Counted from the stretch's first letter, positions 27,884-40,974 are shown. The stretch: DNA of 64,000 bases from Apus apus (GCF_020740795.1 NC_067285.1:17972001-18036000); one strand, 5' to 3'. The notes: a model not told the origin generated them from the letters alone. A program made the numbers and translations.

Positions 27884-30800
27884 TCAAAAATATTTTGTCA
27901 TTATTTCAATGATTTTCTCATACATTTTCTCCGTTGCATCAAGGCCCCAGATGAAATCGAGGTGTCCCCAGGCAGGAAAATGGTCATGGTAAATGAGATT
28001 AGTAATCTGAGGAAGTAGCTTGGCCATGTCTTTTGGATCTGCAAATTTGTCCTCTCCCCCGCTCCAGACAGCAGTTGGAATATTTATCTTCTCTATCTTG
28101 TACACAGGAGGAGTGGACTGCAAGAAAGGCAGGAGAGCTGGGTGAATGCTGTTGTATCCAAAGTTGTGTTTAGAGGAGGGATTCGGTGCAGGCACCTCTC
28201 TCTTTCCCTTCTGCACTGATCAAGGCCAGCCTCTGCAGTGTCTGTTTCCCAACCACATACCCTGCCTACGGCCAAAGGGAGTGATCCATCCTATTCCTGT
28301 AGTGCCTGGCTATAAATGGCCTTGCAGTCTGACACCTGGTTGTGGCCTCCAGAGGTGGGAACAGGGAAAGAGCAGTGTTTGTGTTTATGATGCAAGGACA
28401 GTGGAGTTTATTCATGTGTATATTTAGGGTGGGAAGATCTTTCAGTTTTGTAGTGGCATGGAGTGCAGCAACTGTTGGTCTTAGTTGTTTTCCTTGCGAA
28501 TCAAGTGGCAGGGAAAGACTTTGACCATTTATAATTTTACCCTAGAAAATTTCTCAGGTCCTGTGTGTGGACGGAAGTGACCAACTCTATCTCTGGAGCC
28601 TTCCTGTCCGTGGAAAGCAGCTTTCCCTGGTTCAGCACGAGACACTGCAAGTCAAATGTGCTGGTTCAACAAAATTATTGTCAGCCAGTTGGAGAGATTG
28701 CTGCAGCTGTGAGATTCATTTCATCTCTCAACAGAAAGGCAGACCTTGAGGATTTGTGGGGAAATGAAGAGCTCCATAGGAATCCCCTCTTGAGTGTAGC
28801 TCTTAGTCATTTTGGAATGGCAGGTAAATGGATATGTCGCTGGACACATCCCTGCATCAGCAGGAGAGATAAAATGAACTTGTGTTAGCTGTCTGCAAAG
28901 AGCTACGTCTTGTCTTTGAATAGGGTTTTGCACTTATGAGTATTAGGTTACAGTGAAACATTAGATCAGAGCACTCTCTCCGTCTTTCAGTAGCACTCAA
29001 GGTGCTAAAAGTCTGAATTTTTCTGTTCTTAATTTTGCCAAGACTCGAGGATGAGTTTTCAGGAAATACCACATTGCCTTACCTGGTTGTATTTCCTAAT
29101 GTTTTCCTTAGAGCCATAGTCATAAGCTTGAAATTGGCCTGCATATGGAATCTGTTAAAAGAACAGATAAAATATAAGTGCTAAGAGAGCAAGAGGCAGA
29201 GACCAGGACACCTTTTACTGCCTGTGATTGAAGCCAGACAGACATTAGACAGAAGGCACCAGATTTTTGGGGTCTGCGTTTAAAAGATGTGATACATGCC
29301 CTGTAGGATTGATCATAGAATCATAGGGGTTGGAAGGGACCTCGAAAGATCATCTAGTCCAACCCCCCCTGCCAGAGCAGGGTCACCTAGAGTACATCAC
29401 ACAGGAAGGCATCCAGGCGGGTTTTGAATGTCTCCAGCGAAGAAGACTCCACAGCCTCTCTGGGCAGCCTGTTCCAGTGCTCTGTCACTCTCACAGTAAA
29501 GAAGTTCTTCCTGATATTCACCTTAAACCTCCTATGCTCCAATTTGTATCCATTACTCCTTGTCCTATCACTGGTCATCACTGAAAAAAGCTTAGCTCCA
29601 TCTTCTTGACACTCACCCTTTACGTATTTGTAAACATTGATGAGGTCACCCCTCAGTCTCCTTTTCTCCAAACTAAAGAGACCCAGCTCCCTCAGCCTTT
29701 CCTCATAAGGGAGATGTTCCACTCCCTTAATCATCTTTGTGGCTCTGCGTTGGACTCTTTCCAGCAATTCCCTGTCCTTCCTGAACTGAGGGGCCCAGAA
29801 CTGGACACAATACTCCAGATGTGGCCTCACCAATGCAGAATAGAGGGGGAGGAGAACCTCTCTTGATCTACTAACCACACCCTTTATAATGCACCCCAGG
29901 ATGCCATTGGCCTTCTTAGCCACAAGGGCACACTGCTGGCTCATGGTCATCCTCCTGTCTACTAGAACCCCCAGATCCCTTTCACCTACACTGCTCTCCA
30001 GCAGGTCAGCCCCCAACCTGTAATGGTACATGGCATTTTTCTTCCCCAAATGCAAAACTCTACACTTGCCCTTGTTGAACTTCATCAGGTTTTTCCCCGC
30101 CCAAGTCTCCAGCCTGTCTAGGTCTCTCTGAATGGCAGCACAGCCCTCTGGTGTGTCAGCCACTCCTCCCAGCTTGGTGTCATCAGCAAACTTGCTGAGG
30201 GTACATTCTGTACCCTCATCCAGGTAGTTGATGAAGATGTTGAACAACACCGGTCCCAGTACTGACCCCTGAGGGACTCCACTAGTCACAGGCCTCCAAC
30301 TAGATTCTGCCCCGTTGACTACAACTCTCTGACTTCTACCTTTCAACCAGTTCTTGATCCACCTCACTGCCTGATCATCAAACCCTTACTTGATCAACTT
30401 ATCTACAAGGATGCTGTGGGAGACAGTGTCAAATGCTTTACTGAAATCAAGATAGATCACATCAACAGCTCTACCATCATCTATCCCCCTAGTAATTTCC
30501 TCATAGAAGGCTATGAGGTTAGTCAAACATGACGTACCCTTGGTAAAACCATGTTGACTGGTCTTGATGACCCCCATGTCCTTGATATGTCTAGAGATAG
30601 TGCCAAGGACAAGTTGTTCCATCACCTTTCCAGGGATGGAGGTGAGGCTGACCGGTCTATAGTTACTCGGGTCCTCCTTCTTGCCCTTCTTGTAGACTGG
30701 AGTGACATTTGCTATCCTCCAGTCCTCAGGCACCTCTCCTGTTACCCATGACTTACCGAAGATGATGGAGAGTGGACTAGCAATGATGAGTGAAGAATTA

Positions 30801-33800
30801 TCCACCCACCTGTTTTTTGTGGGATTTTGGTGGGTTTTTTTAAATTGTGGTGTTTTTTTTGTTTTTTTTTTTAATATCTATTTATGTTTATTTTATTTTT
30901 TGCCCAAACCTGAGAAGTAATTTCATTTGTGAATGGTTGTATATAGCTCAGAGTGAGTTGAAGTCAGTTTAGAGAACAGTTACTTCAAGGCTTCAAGTAA
31001 CTGGTGATGTGCTAAAAATCTGCTTTCTGTCTTGCCTTTGCTATTTTCTTCTCTTCTGCTGTATCTGTGTTTGCTTTGTAGCCACTTAACAAGCCTTTGT
31101 TAGAAGCTGGCAAAATAGGCTGCAAAGCCACTGGCTGCCAATGGTTTGTCCCCATTTTCTGGCTCTGGGTAGTTGTGTCCCACAGGACTGACTGCAGGGA
31201 ATTTTTGTTGGGTGTCCTCAGTAGCACACCTATATCGTAGACCATAGGAAGTGTTTGCAGAAATGGGGAGTCAGCCTACAGGATGTCTACAGATATGTCC
31301 TGGCTCAGCAGGTGCCCCTGTACACATTCAGGAATGTTTCTTGGCTGGAGCGGTTTTGTCTTGTTCTGATTCAGACCATGAGCAGAATAAGCTCAGATCT
31401 GCCAGAGCGTATGTAGAAACCCACTATTAGAGAACTGGAATCCAGGATCTGGACAGTGGCTCAAACCAGAACAGTGACTAAAAGGGATTTGGAAAAACCT
31501 GGCTGTTGGGAACATCCCTGTAAAGCAACGTTGCTTGTAACGTCCTCTGTTAGTATAAGACTGTGCTCGCGTTCACTTCTGTAGGTTTTAAGGTGAATGT
31601 CCTCATAAAAAAAAGAAGGTTGGAAGCCGATAGAGCCCAACATGCAGAGAGGCCTGGTGCACCCTGGGGAAACCTCAGTGCCTGATACCAAGGGGACAAT
31701 TCAGGTAATGGTCTGGTGAGCCATGGGAAACTGCTTCCTCCATGGCAGGTGCTCAGGGCGGGGGGTGAGAAGACGTGAACAGCTGTTTCCCAGATCCACC
31801 ACATCTGGACTTCTCTGGAGTTAGTTGTGTGCATTAAAGCAGTAGTAAGAGTTTGTTTATGCATCAGAACGGGGTTATACCTGACACCAGTGAAGAATGT
31901 TCTGCACTGACGTTCCAGCAGGCGAATGTCCTACGTATGTATCTATTCGACTCTGGAGAGAAAGCATTACAAAGGTAGGGATTAAAGCTGTGAAGGACCT
32001 GAGCAACGTACTGTTGCTGTTTAAAAAACCTCTTTTAGTTGGATACTGTTCAAATATTAGACAGAAAACTGAGAAGTGGGCTTATGAACAGCTGGGTAAT
32101 AGCATGTGCACTCTTTCTCCACAGAAGTGAATATTTTCCATGAAGATATTACTACTGTGAGATTCTGCCTTTCAGCAACAGTAGGGAAAAACTTTCCAGT
32201 CATTACAGAGTATATTCCTCACCTCACATGAAACTCTCATGCATGTTCAAGTCTTTTGAAGATTTGGTTTCCTCTTCACTTTACTCCTAGTGCTAGAGAA
32301 GCCAGCTTACAAAACCTACTGCTTTTCCTTGTGTTTGCATTTTTAAAGTTCTGTTAGGTAGATTTCTAATTCCATCTTCCTGAATTCCTTGTCAGACTTG
32401 CTATCTTACCAATGATAACCACATTCATGACTTAACCCTTATCAGGAAAGGTCTTTAGTGGTTTCACCCTGCATTTCAAAAGGCCTGCAATGCCTTTAAT
32501 TGTTTTTGCATTGAACCTCTGATTCTCACTGCTTTCCTGTATGTGCTTTTTACAAGTGGCTGTGGAGGGAGAAAAATGGCCCCTGGTCTTCACAAATATT
32601 GAAGTAACAAACATGATGCAGATCGGCTTCTGCATACCTTGGCTACCGTAATGGGTATTTTAGGCACACTCCAGTGTTTATGTGCTGGCAAGCATAGAAC
32701 AACTCTCCTGTGAATCCCTCTATAGGTGTGTTGCACCCCTCAGGTGCAGTGCAGACACCTGTAGCTCTTAATGTTGTGGATTGGACTGTTGGTCTCAGTT
32801 CTAAGGACCGAAAAACAAGAAGGGAAAATGTCTCTCACAGTAGTTCTGTGGGACCAAGTTCTGGTGCAAGTAGCCTGAAAAGTGGGAAGAGCAAAGGAGC
32901 TTTTTCTTGTCTTTTAATTATTCCTGGTGTCTGCATGCTAAGGAAGGAAACCAGGAATTGTATTGCTGAAAAAGAAGACAGCTTCCATCATGTACTGTCT
33001 CTTTAAAAAGAGCATTTGTGTATGTCTTGTTGCCTGAGCCCCAAAGAGGGCACATCTATTGACATGTGTAATATAGCTTCAAACTGAGTTCAGTCCATCA
33101 TTTCTGGGACTGAAATGTGTCTAGCTGTTGGTCCCATCCATCGTGACCTCTAGTCCTGTTTGGCACTGTTTGAACCACACGATATCCTGGCATTCCCCCA
33201 GTCTGCTGAGAACTATGTTGTGGTTCATGTTCATTTACATGCATGACAATTGCTAGAAAAGGAGAGACCACACAAACTTGACTTCTAAACTTACTTACCG
33301 TGTTCAAATTTTTTATGTTGCCTCCAGCTATGTTACAGAGCACATGGCCACAAAACTTATCCAGGCTTGCACATAACTGTGTCACAGGTCCTTTCAGAAA
33401 TCCAATTTGGTGCATGGCTCCTTTGCTGCCTAATGCAAACTAAGGAAAAAATAAGTGCAACACTTCTTTTTTTTTCTTGTTACAGGGGCATTCTCTGCAG
33501 AAAATTGTTGCTAATAGCCTAGCCTGCTAATCTTAGTATTCAAAGACTGCTGAAACAGCTTGCCTTCCCAGTACCCCTTAAAACATCTCTTTGCCCATCG
33601 TGTATCTTGTATCCTTCCTTCTTCACCCTGCTGGCATCAATCCTGGAGAAAGCCATCCTTCCATTTCTAGCTTAGAGACCTCAATGCTCATTCATTTCTG
33701 AAGTTCCAGAGATATCATTTAACAGCAAGAGTCTTATCATAGAATCATAGAGGTTGGGAGGGACCTCTGAAGATCATTGAGTCCAAGCCCCTGCTGCAGC

Positions 33801-36800
33801 AGGAACACCTAGGGCAGATCACACAGGAACACGTTCAGACAGGTCCTGAAAGTCTCCAGAGAAGGAGACTTCACAGCCTCTCTGAGCAGCCTGTCCCAGT
33901 GCTCCGTCACCCTAACAGTAAAGAAGTTTTTCATCATGTTGAGGTGGAACTTCCTTAGGATGAGACAGTTTCTCAAGTCTCCTACTTCACTGGTCCTGCT
34001 GCTACAAGCCCTGTATCTCCAGTATTTTCCCCACAGAGCGTGGAAACAGATTTTTCAAGAGCACTCAATTCATTCCAAGCATGTCACCTGTTTGGGAACA
34101 CTCTATCCCAGGCTGAGCGAACCCTGTTAAGATAACACAGGCATTGGGCATCTTAGAAGGAAAAATTACTTACCCTGATAAGTGGCTCAGGAACCTTTGC
34201 TATCTTAATTAAAGGGCTTGTAGCATGTGAGCATGTGATTACTGGGCCCAAAGCACAGAATATTTTCACCCGCTTAGCAAGCTCAGGGTATGTAGAAAAT
34301 GCTATGAAGCCTGCAAACACAGAAGAGACAGCCTGAGTTAGGGAAGACATCTTCCATAGACAAAAAAAATAAATAAATAAGCAGTGGGTGACAAACAAGA
34401 AGTGACACTGGATTTGGAGTCCATTATCTGTTGCCCATGTTTGTCTCTGTTGCATGTTTTACCTAGGTTAAGTGTTGAAGCTGAGTCCTGAAATTAAATT
34501 TATTTTGGAAGTAAAGTTAATCCTGAGGTTTAGAGCCTGTCTGGACATTGCCTTTCTCAGAAGGCTTTTTGTAGGCAAAATATCAATGGGGTATTCACGA
34601 TAAATTCTCTCCAAAGTTTAACAATAATGCCATAAAAAATGAGCTTTTCAGATGATAATCTCTAAAGGTTTATGTATGTTTATGCTTCTATGAAACAGTA
34701 GAACAACTAGCTGAATACTATGAGTTATGAGTGTTTTCAACTGGTGGTTTGCATCAAAGGCAGCTAAAGAAAGCCTAGATGGTTAGTTTGTTTTGCTATA
34801 AGGGGCTTAAAATACTCTTATGAGAGGAAAAGAAAGGAAAGTCTAGAGCTGTGACAATATATTATTTTTACATTTCCTTCTCATTTTTTTTCTGGGTTGC
34901 TTACACTGAACTTACAGTGAACTGGCAGTTGCTAATTTCTGAACAATATCCATTCATGGATCTTTAACCATCAGCATCAGTAACTTTCAATTGATGCTGA
35001 AAGAAAGTTAGTTGCACTCAGAGGCCATGAAGTGAGTTACCTGCTACAGGTTCACACTGAGGAAAAAAAAAAGTATTTAATGTTTTTTTCTTTCCTAATT
35101 TTCAGTCCCTGGCAATATGTTTTTAAACAGTAACGTGGCCAGTTATAGCCACTTACGAGCTATGCTTTAAATTGTATGATTGGCATTAAGTCACATGACC
35201 TAGTAGTACTGAATTTCTTTTTCCTTGTCTTTTGTTATCTGAAAATATTTATTACATGTACTGTTTTGTCTTTTTAGCTTTTCCTTCTTTTAACAAGGAA
35301 AATAATCGTATGTCTTAGTACAAAAGGTGAACCTAATGGAAATTCTTGTTGCTGAGATTTTAAGAAAATGCCCAGTGCCAGTACCTGAAGCACCCAGGAA
35401 AGAACCGCTACTTGGTCTTTAATTATTTAAAAAGCAGAAATATATTTGGATCTGCTATTTGGATTTTTTTTTTTGTGCTTATTGAGGGTAACCAAAGCTG
35501 TTTTTAGACAAGTTTTGCGTATATTCCAAATCTCAACTCAGAAGGCACTACTACATTTGTTTCCACAAACAAATAAAACAACTGAATCACTAGGGAGACT
35601 TACTGATCAGATGGGAAGATGAATGGTCACAAACCATGAGTGTCTGGACATTACCTGCAGTTGTGCCTTCGGAGTGACCAACATAGTATACATCCTCCTG
35701 TCCCGTTTTATTCATGATGAAATACAGCTCTGCTGGAATATCGTATTTACCCATTTCATCGAAGCTACGGGGTAGAACCACAAAAAGTTATCAGACAATT
35801 TGGCTATCACAGTGCGAGTTACTGAATGTCAGCTTTGTTCATTGCACCAAGGAGAACCCACTGAAGATGAGGTTGCACACTTTGTCTGCTTTCTTGCTTG
35901 AGCTGGGGAAGGGGGTAGAGGGATGCAGCTGTCCTGCCAGGCTGCCTGATGCCCTGGGCTCTCTGAGGAGGAGGTGCCAGTTTTTCCTGTCAGCAGCAAC
36001 CCTTGGCAGACTGAATGTAATAAGTGCTTTCACCAGCATGGGTTACACAACACATTTCTGACTTGGTTGAATTCAGCTGTGAGAGACCAGAGACAAATCT
36101 GCTTAGCCTGTTCCAGCTGAGGTTCTTTATTTCCCTCTTACAGTACTGTCTCCCTTTTCCTCAGCATCCCATTTCATTTCCCAGTGTCTTAAATCTTTTC
36201 CCCAGCCAGTGCTCCTGACTCTGAGTAGCAGTATGCATCCTTCTTTGTCTGGTTCTTTACTCTTCTTGGTTGGTTCTGATGCTTGTTTAGGTAAAAAGCA
36301 TCAGGCTGAAGCTATCTGACTAGGGTAATTCCCCTCTACAGAGTACCTGAACTGCCAGAACTCTTTCTGGCAGGGCTGAAGGGTCTGGTGTTTCAAAGAC
36401 CAGGTGTTCCCTCGACTGTTTCCCAACCAGACGTCATAGCCGGCATCTGCGAGGAGGAAGCCCAGGCTGTTGTTGGGCAGGTTAGAAATCCAATGGGTAG
36501 CATCTCCTAGAAAAGCGTGCTGTAGAAAGACTGCAGGCTTTTGGCCTGGAATAGATGAAATAATCCTTATATTGGAGCAGTAGTTAATATGTCTTTACGA
36601 CTGCAGTGCAGAGTTTACCTTGTGAGAGGTTTTAAATCTTTCCTTCTGCAAGAAGTTCCCAGGAGAACTATGCATAGATATTGGTCTGAGATACCTGAAG
36701 TATTTCTTCCATGCAAGCAGGGGTCATTTCATGACATTGCATAACTATTTCATTACAGGTGTGGAAAACGCCATTGCTTGTGCAAAGGGGAAAGAGCGGG

Positions 36801-37972
36801 CACCCATGCAGGAGCTGGCTCTCAGACATTCCTTATGTCCTGTAACTGTGTCCCACCTGTATTTTGGCTGTTCCTCCCAGCAGGAATTCTGAAAACACCA
36901 AGAATATATCCATCCTCTGTGGTGACTTGATACTCCTCGCTGGGGTATCCATGATACCTGATCATTTCACTCTGTGGGAAGCCAAAAGAGAGTTAGTTAA
37001 CATGTAAGTTGTTTAGTTTTGGAGGTGACCAAGCTAAGCAGTGTGGGTGTGGGCTGTTCTGTGATGATAGTGCAAGGGCCCCGGCCACAGGGACTGTTGC
37101 TGAGAATAAGCATTACAGGTTTTATAAGAAGATGCATCAGAGTCTTCTTCACACCCACTTAGGTGGTAACTGTCCGCTGTTCGACCTGTTATTACAAGAC
37201 AAAGCAGAACTGTCCTGAGTGCCTTACCTTTTGGGCTGCTGAGCAATGCTGATGCAGATCATACCTTTCTGGAGAGGGAACGGGCAGCAGTATCTCTATA
37301 AGAAAATGCCTAATGCTGTGGGGTTTGGTCCATAATGATTCCTTTCTTGCCAAAGTGTGATTAGGCCAGCCCTGTAGGCAAGGCAAACAAGGGTGGAGCT
37401 CTTGTCTCTAGGGAGCTCATAGGAAGACCACACACACCTGATTTTGCATGTACTGTGAGGATTTCTTCAGTGCTTCAGAACAAGGGTTCTTGGGTTACTG
37501 TGTGCTGTGAGAATCTCCAGTCTGATGAAGAGGTTGAACCTCCCTTGCCACTGTGCTGAGCAGACAGATTGTGATGGAAGGAGAGGACTTGGCCTCCCTG
37601 GAGACTAGAGAGCAGCCTTTGCCTGCCTTGCAAAGGAATTCTTCTCTGGCAGCTCGGGCTGCTTGGATAGCAGCATCAAGGTTCCTTCTAGGCGAGTGCT
37701 CCCTACCACAGTGCTGGAGAGAACCCTTTGAAGGAGTCCTGCTTTTAGCCTCCTGACAGGGATTGTTAGTGATGGGGTGGTGGTAGAGGTGTGGGGAGAG
37801 ACAATTTAGGAAGAAAGGGAGAGAAGGTGACCCAACTTACCACATTCATGAAGGATTCAGGGTTGCGGTTCTTGGTGTACTGGCTTTTGTCTGAAGTCAG
37901 AGTGGAGGATGTTGTGGATCCTGCCGAGAAGGCAATTCCTTGGGAGCAGAGCAGCAGGAGGAGGCACCACAT
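27884..37972 (-). CDS. Secreted acid lipase, LIPM/gastric-lipase family, copy A (complete)
   Basis: Alpha/beta-hydrolase of the lysosomal/gastric acid lipase family, expected to hydrolyse acyl-ester lipids. Nine coding exons: 37972-37841, 36971-36857, 36545-36347, 35764-35655, 34310-34174, 33439-33299, 31952-31881, 29151-29083, 28117-27884. They total 1209 bp (402 aa) with every phase consistent; family members are about 398-423 aa. A signal peptide ([17 protein letters not shown]) is followed by the family core ([20 protein letters not shown]). The nucleophile motif is GHSEG with S180. The Asp is D348 (GGED) and the His H377 (GHLDF), spaced as in human gastric lipase. The usual Gln after the Ser is Glu here. 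[14 protein letters not shown] near the end resembles LIPM more than gastric lipase. The start ATG lies 7 nt inside its exon behind acceptor tttcacacag. AATAAA (minus) is at 27650-27655. It is a derived duplicate by position, since it lies between STAMBPL1 and ANKRD22. Confidence 0.92.
29314..30783 (-). mobile_element. CR1 LINE insertion, 5'-truncated, in lipase A intron 8
   Basis: On the minus strand, two reading frames cover the reverse transcriptase. The first (to about 30386) has [20 protein letters not shown] and [11 protein letters not shown]. The second (from 30367) has the catalytic FADDTKLGG, then the CR1 thumb and tail region ([15 protein letters not shown]). They are separated by one frameshift near 30380. 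The element ends at the CR1 3' tail at 29314-29345. The endonuclease is absent. Copy B keeps the uninterrupted site near 48703. A 3-4 bp repeat (GAT or TGAT) flanks the insert. Confidence 0.92.
33738..33955 (-). repeat. CR1 3'-end fragment in lipase A intron 5
   Basis: The plus strand shows the reverse of a CR1 tail ('atcatagaatcatagaggtt', then gggacctctgaagatcattg), followed by decayed C-terminal RT coding sequence. No counterpart was seen in the matching intron of copy B (50248-51132). Confidence 0.85.
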
Positions 37973-38697
37973 CTTGGGGCTGTGTGAAAGAAGTCGTGTA
38001 GGAGGAGCAGACCTGGTGCAATTTGCTTGTATGATATTGGTGTTAATTTTTCCGTTCCTTTCTCTCTCATCTACGGTCCTCCCTACTGTAAATCTTTGTC
38101 TTGGCCACTTGGAGAAAGACTGCATTTTCATGGGGTTTTGGGGGTGACTGATGCTCCCAGGGAAGCTTTTTCTGATGAGAAATTCTAGAGTGCCTTCTAT
38201 CTAGTTATCGCCCTGCTTTTGGGCTGTAGCCACATTTGTAATCAGCATGGAAAAACTAGACAGGTCATGAAAGCAGTATACTTCCTGATGTACAGTGGGA
38301 ATGATTTTTAACATTTAAATATTTTAACATCTACCTCTTGAGTCACTAGAGTGTTTGGATTAAAGCAAAACTGGGATACACCCTTGATTTGAATATTACC
38401 ATCCAAACTCACTCTGGGCCATCCTTCCACTCTGTAGAAGGCTTGTCATGTACTGCCTCATAATTTCAGTGATAATGCAGGAGCCTTGAATGGCCATCTA
38501 CTCTTTTTATCTAATGCAACAACACCAAAGAACAGCATTTGCCATGGCAGACTAGAATTAGTGGAAATATTTCATTAAAACAACAAAAAATAATTAGAGG
38601 AAGTGACCACTTTAAAGATATATTCAAAAGGTTGTTTCTGGACTCTTTTGAAGCTTAATGAAAATAAACTTTAAACCTTCTAGACATTATCTGAATG

Positions 38698-39420
38698 GCA
38701 GTCGCAGAATGTTAGGATTTGGAAAGAACCTCTGCAGATTATCTAGTCCACCTGCCCTGCCAGTGAAGGTTCACTTAGAGCAGGTTGCACAGGGTGGTGT
38801 CCAGGCAGTTTCTGAATGTCTGCAGAGACAGAGATTCCACAGCCGCTCTGGGCAGTCTGTTCCAGTTTATGAGATCCCCCTCAGTCTCCTCTCCTGCAGT
38901 CTGATCAGACCCAGCTCTCTCAGCCTTTCCTCATATGCTACATACTCTCGTCCCCTAACGATCTCAGTGGTTCTGTGCCGGACTCTCCCCAGTAGTTCCT
39001 TGTCCTTCATGAACTGGGGAGCCCAGAATGGGATGCAGTATTCCGTATGTGGCCTCACCAGGACAGAGTAGAGGGGAAGGATAACCTCTCTCAACCTCCT
39101 TGCCATGATCTTCTTGATGCACCCCGGACTGCCACTGGTCATCTTGACCGCGAGGGCACATTGCTAGGTCATGGTCATCCTGCTGTCCACCAGGACTTCC
39201 AGGTCTTTTTCCACAGAGCTGCTTTCTACCAGGTCAGCCCCAAGCTGTATTGGTGCAAGGGGTTATTCCTTCCGATGTGCAGGACCCTACATTTGCCCTT
39301 GTTGAACCTCTTTAGGTTCCTCTCTGCCCAACTCTTCAGCCTTTCCAGATCACGCTGGATGGCATCACAGCCCTCTGGTATTCTCAGCAAGGTGTTCTCA
39401 AGGGAGTCATACATTTTTTT
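38698..39420 (-). repeat. CR1 fragment in lipase A intron 1 (shared with copy B)
   Basis: Minus-strand translation gives the C-terminal CR1 ORF ([34 protein letters not shown]). The same insertion is at 55998-56865 in copy B, so it predates the duplication. Copy A has lost about 145 bp relative to B at the junction near 38873. Confidence 0.88.
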
Positions 39421-39853
39421 CCAGATACACTCTCTTTTGGACAGAAAGGCGCCAGGGCAGTTAGTGTGGCTAGCAGGCTCCAGGGGAGCTTACAAGGAAA
39501 GCTAAAATGCATTTGAAACTGTGGAACAAAATACCCAGTTTATGCTCACGCTTTGCATACCAAGATTTTCATGTGTTCACTGTGACATCCTTAGCAAAAA
39601 AAAAACAAACCACAGCAACCCAAACAACATGAGTAGAACAAAATAAAACTATTGGTTAATCTTTTTTTCCCAATTGTGCAGGTCAAAGACTTCTTCCTCT
39701 CCTCAGTTTCGGCAAACATGCACCTTGATGCTTAGCAACAGCCCTGTAGATCAAAGTCTGTCTAGTCTGACAAGCAACTGCAGAAGAGCAAGGCTGCACA
39801 TCTCTACAGAGTCAGGCAACAGAGAAAGAGACCATGAGCACATATGTACTCAC

Positions 39854-40029
39854 CTCTTCTTTGATTGCCTTGCTTGTGTCTTCTGCCGCAGTTCCTGGTC
39901 TGTCTGCACTAGCAGGCTGGTTCAATGGCAGAAAGCTTTGCAATCAAAATGAAACACGATTTCACTTAGGAACACCAGTACTCTATGATGTCTCCACACA
40001 TAGGTACTGTATGAAGCAGAGTATTTAAA
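39854..40029 (-). promoter_or_regulatory. Lipase A TATA-like box and non-coding exon 1
   Basis: TTTAAATA (minus strand) lies at 40022-40029. A strong donor, GAG|GTGAGTAC, ends the candidate exon at 39854. The acceptor before the signal-peptide exon is at 37980/37979. This matches the acid-lipase family layout of a non-coding first exon with the ATG close to the start of exon 2. The whole block is conserved in copy B (57298-57473). The transcription start is inferred to be about 30 bp downstream of the TATA-like box. Confidence 0.55.
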
Positions 40030-40335
40030 GGGTGGTGTTATTTTATTATAAGCAGTACGTTTGCATTACATTGATAAAGATCAAATTGCAACATGGATCA
40101 GGAGGCTGAAAGAGGTGTCTAACCTATGGTTAGGAGACTTCTTAGCAGTGTTCTGAGGGATTCTGGTCTGGTGAGGCTGTGATAGATGTTGATCTGTACT
40201 GGTGCTGGTCTGTAAGAATGCTGTCACCACATTCTTTTGGAAAGGAGAAGAAGAAGCAGCTTTTCTCAACACATGCTACGTAAGAGTAGCAAATGCCCTG
40301 CATCATTCCAGAGCATTTTGGAACTGCTCACAGCT

Positions 40336-40566
40336 CAAGAGAGTGGCATGGGAGTTGCAGGTGGCTGGGGGGAGGCAATAGTGTTTTGCACATTCCTGCA
40401 CAGATTGTATATAGTTGTACACATTTTATTTTCTCTTTAGTATTTAATTAAAGCTGTCTAGTTTAGTTTTCAATCCAGGAAGTCTCTCTTCATACTTTCT
40501 CTCCTCCCCTACCTGGATGAGAGGGGGAGTGGATCAAGAGCATTATTGTCACTGGTTCAGTTGCTG
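40336..40566 (+). repeat. Diverged LTR fragment related to the ERV at 58.6 kb
   Basis: Shares with the LTRs at 58583 and 60316 the order 'gggagttgc ... ggggggaggcaa', 'agttttcaatccag', 'aagtctctc', 'ctacctgg', 'gagggggag' and 'gagcattattgtca'. It differs by many substitutions and lacks the long TA run. It represents an older solo or partial LTR of the same or a sister family. It sits in a block (40148-40727) missing from copy B. The 5' edge is not defined. Confidence 0.65.
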
Positions 40567-40974
40567 ATCCTAAGTTAAACAGTGACAGCGAGATGAGAAG
40601 AGCTTTTCTTGCTGTTTTCCCAGCTAACACCATAGTACATTTCTTTGTTTTATAAAATTATCATCTGGTATTATCTGCTTCAGTTTACTTCTGATGTGAA
40701 GGAGAGGTGAACATGTGACTACACACATTTGCATAAATCTCATACCTCATCACAGCTGGGTTGCTTACCTGCTATCTACCTAAAGCACTGGCTACAGAAG
40801 TCCCATAAGTGATTTTCAAGAGGGCCAGAGATGTGATGCTGGATTAAGTAGCAGCTCACATTGTCTTGGCAAAGGTGATGCCTGAAGCTATTGCTGTGTT
40901 TCATGGAGGCGTTTTGGTTGGGTCTTTTTCTCCTTGTGTTTTTTTAAAATACTTTCCTTGTTACCATTCATTTA

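Noticed and set aside
28565..28888. 107-codon ORF repeated identically at 47519-47842
   Set aside because: It lies in a lipase intron. Identity reflects the near-identical tract between the copies, and there is no domain, start context or splice evidence.
37791..38147. 118-codon plus-strand ORF, repeated at 54846-55202
   Set aside because: Antisense to the signal-peptide exon of the lipases. It is a shadow frame.
39047..39505. 152-codon plus-strand ORF, repeated at 56491-56949
   Set aside because: It is the antisense shadow of the CR1 coding sequence on the minus strand and is shared only because the locus is duplicated.
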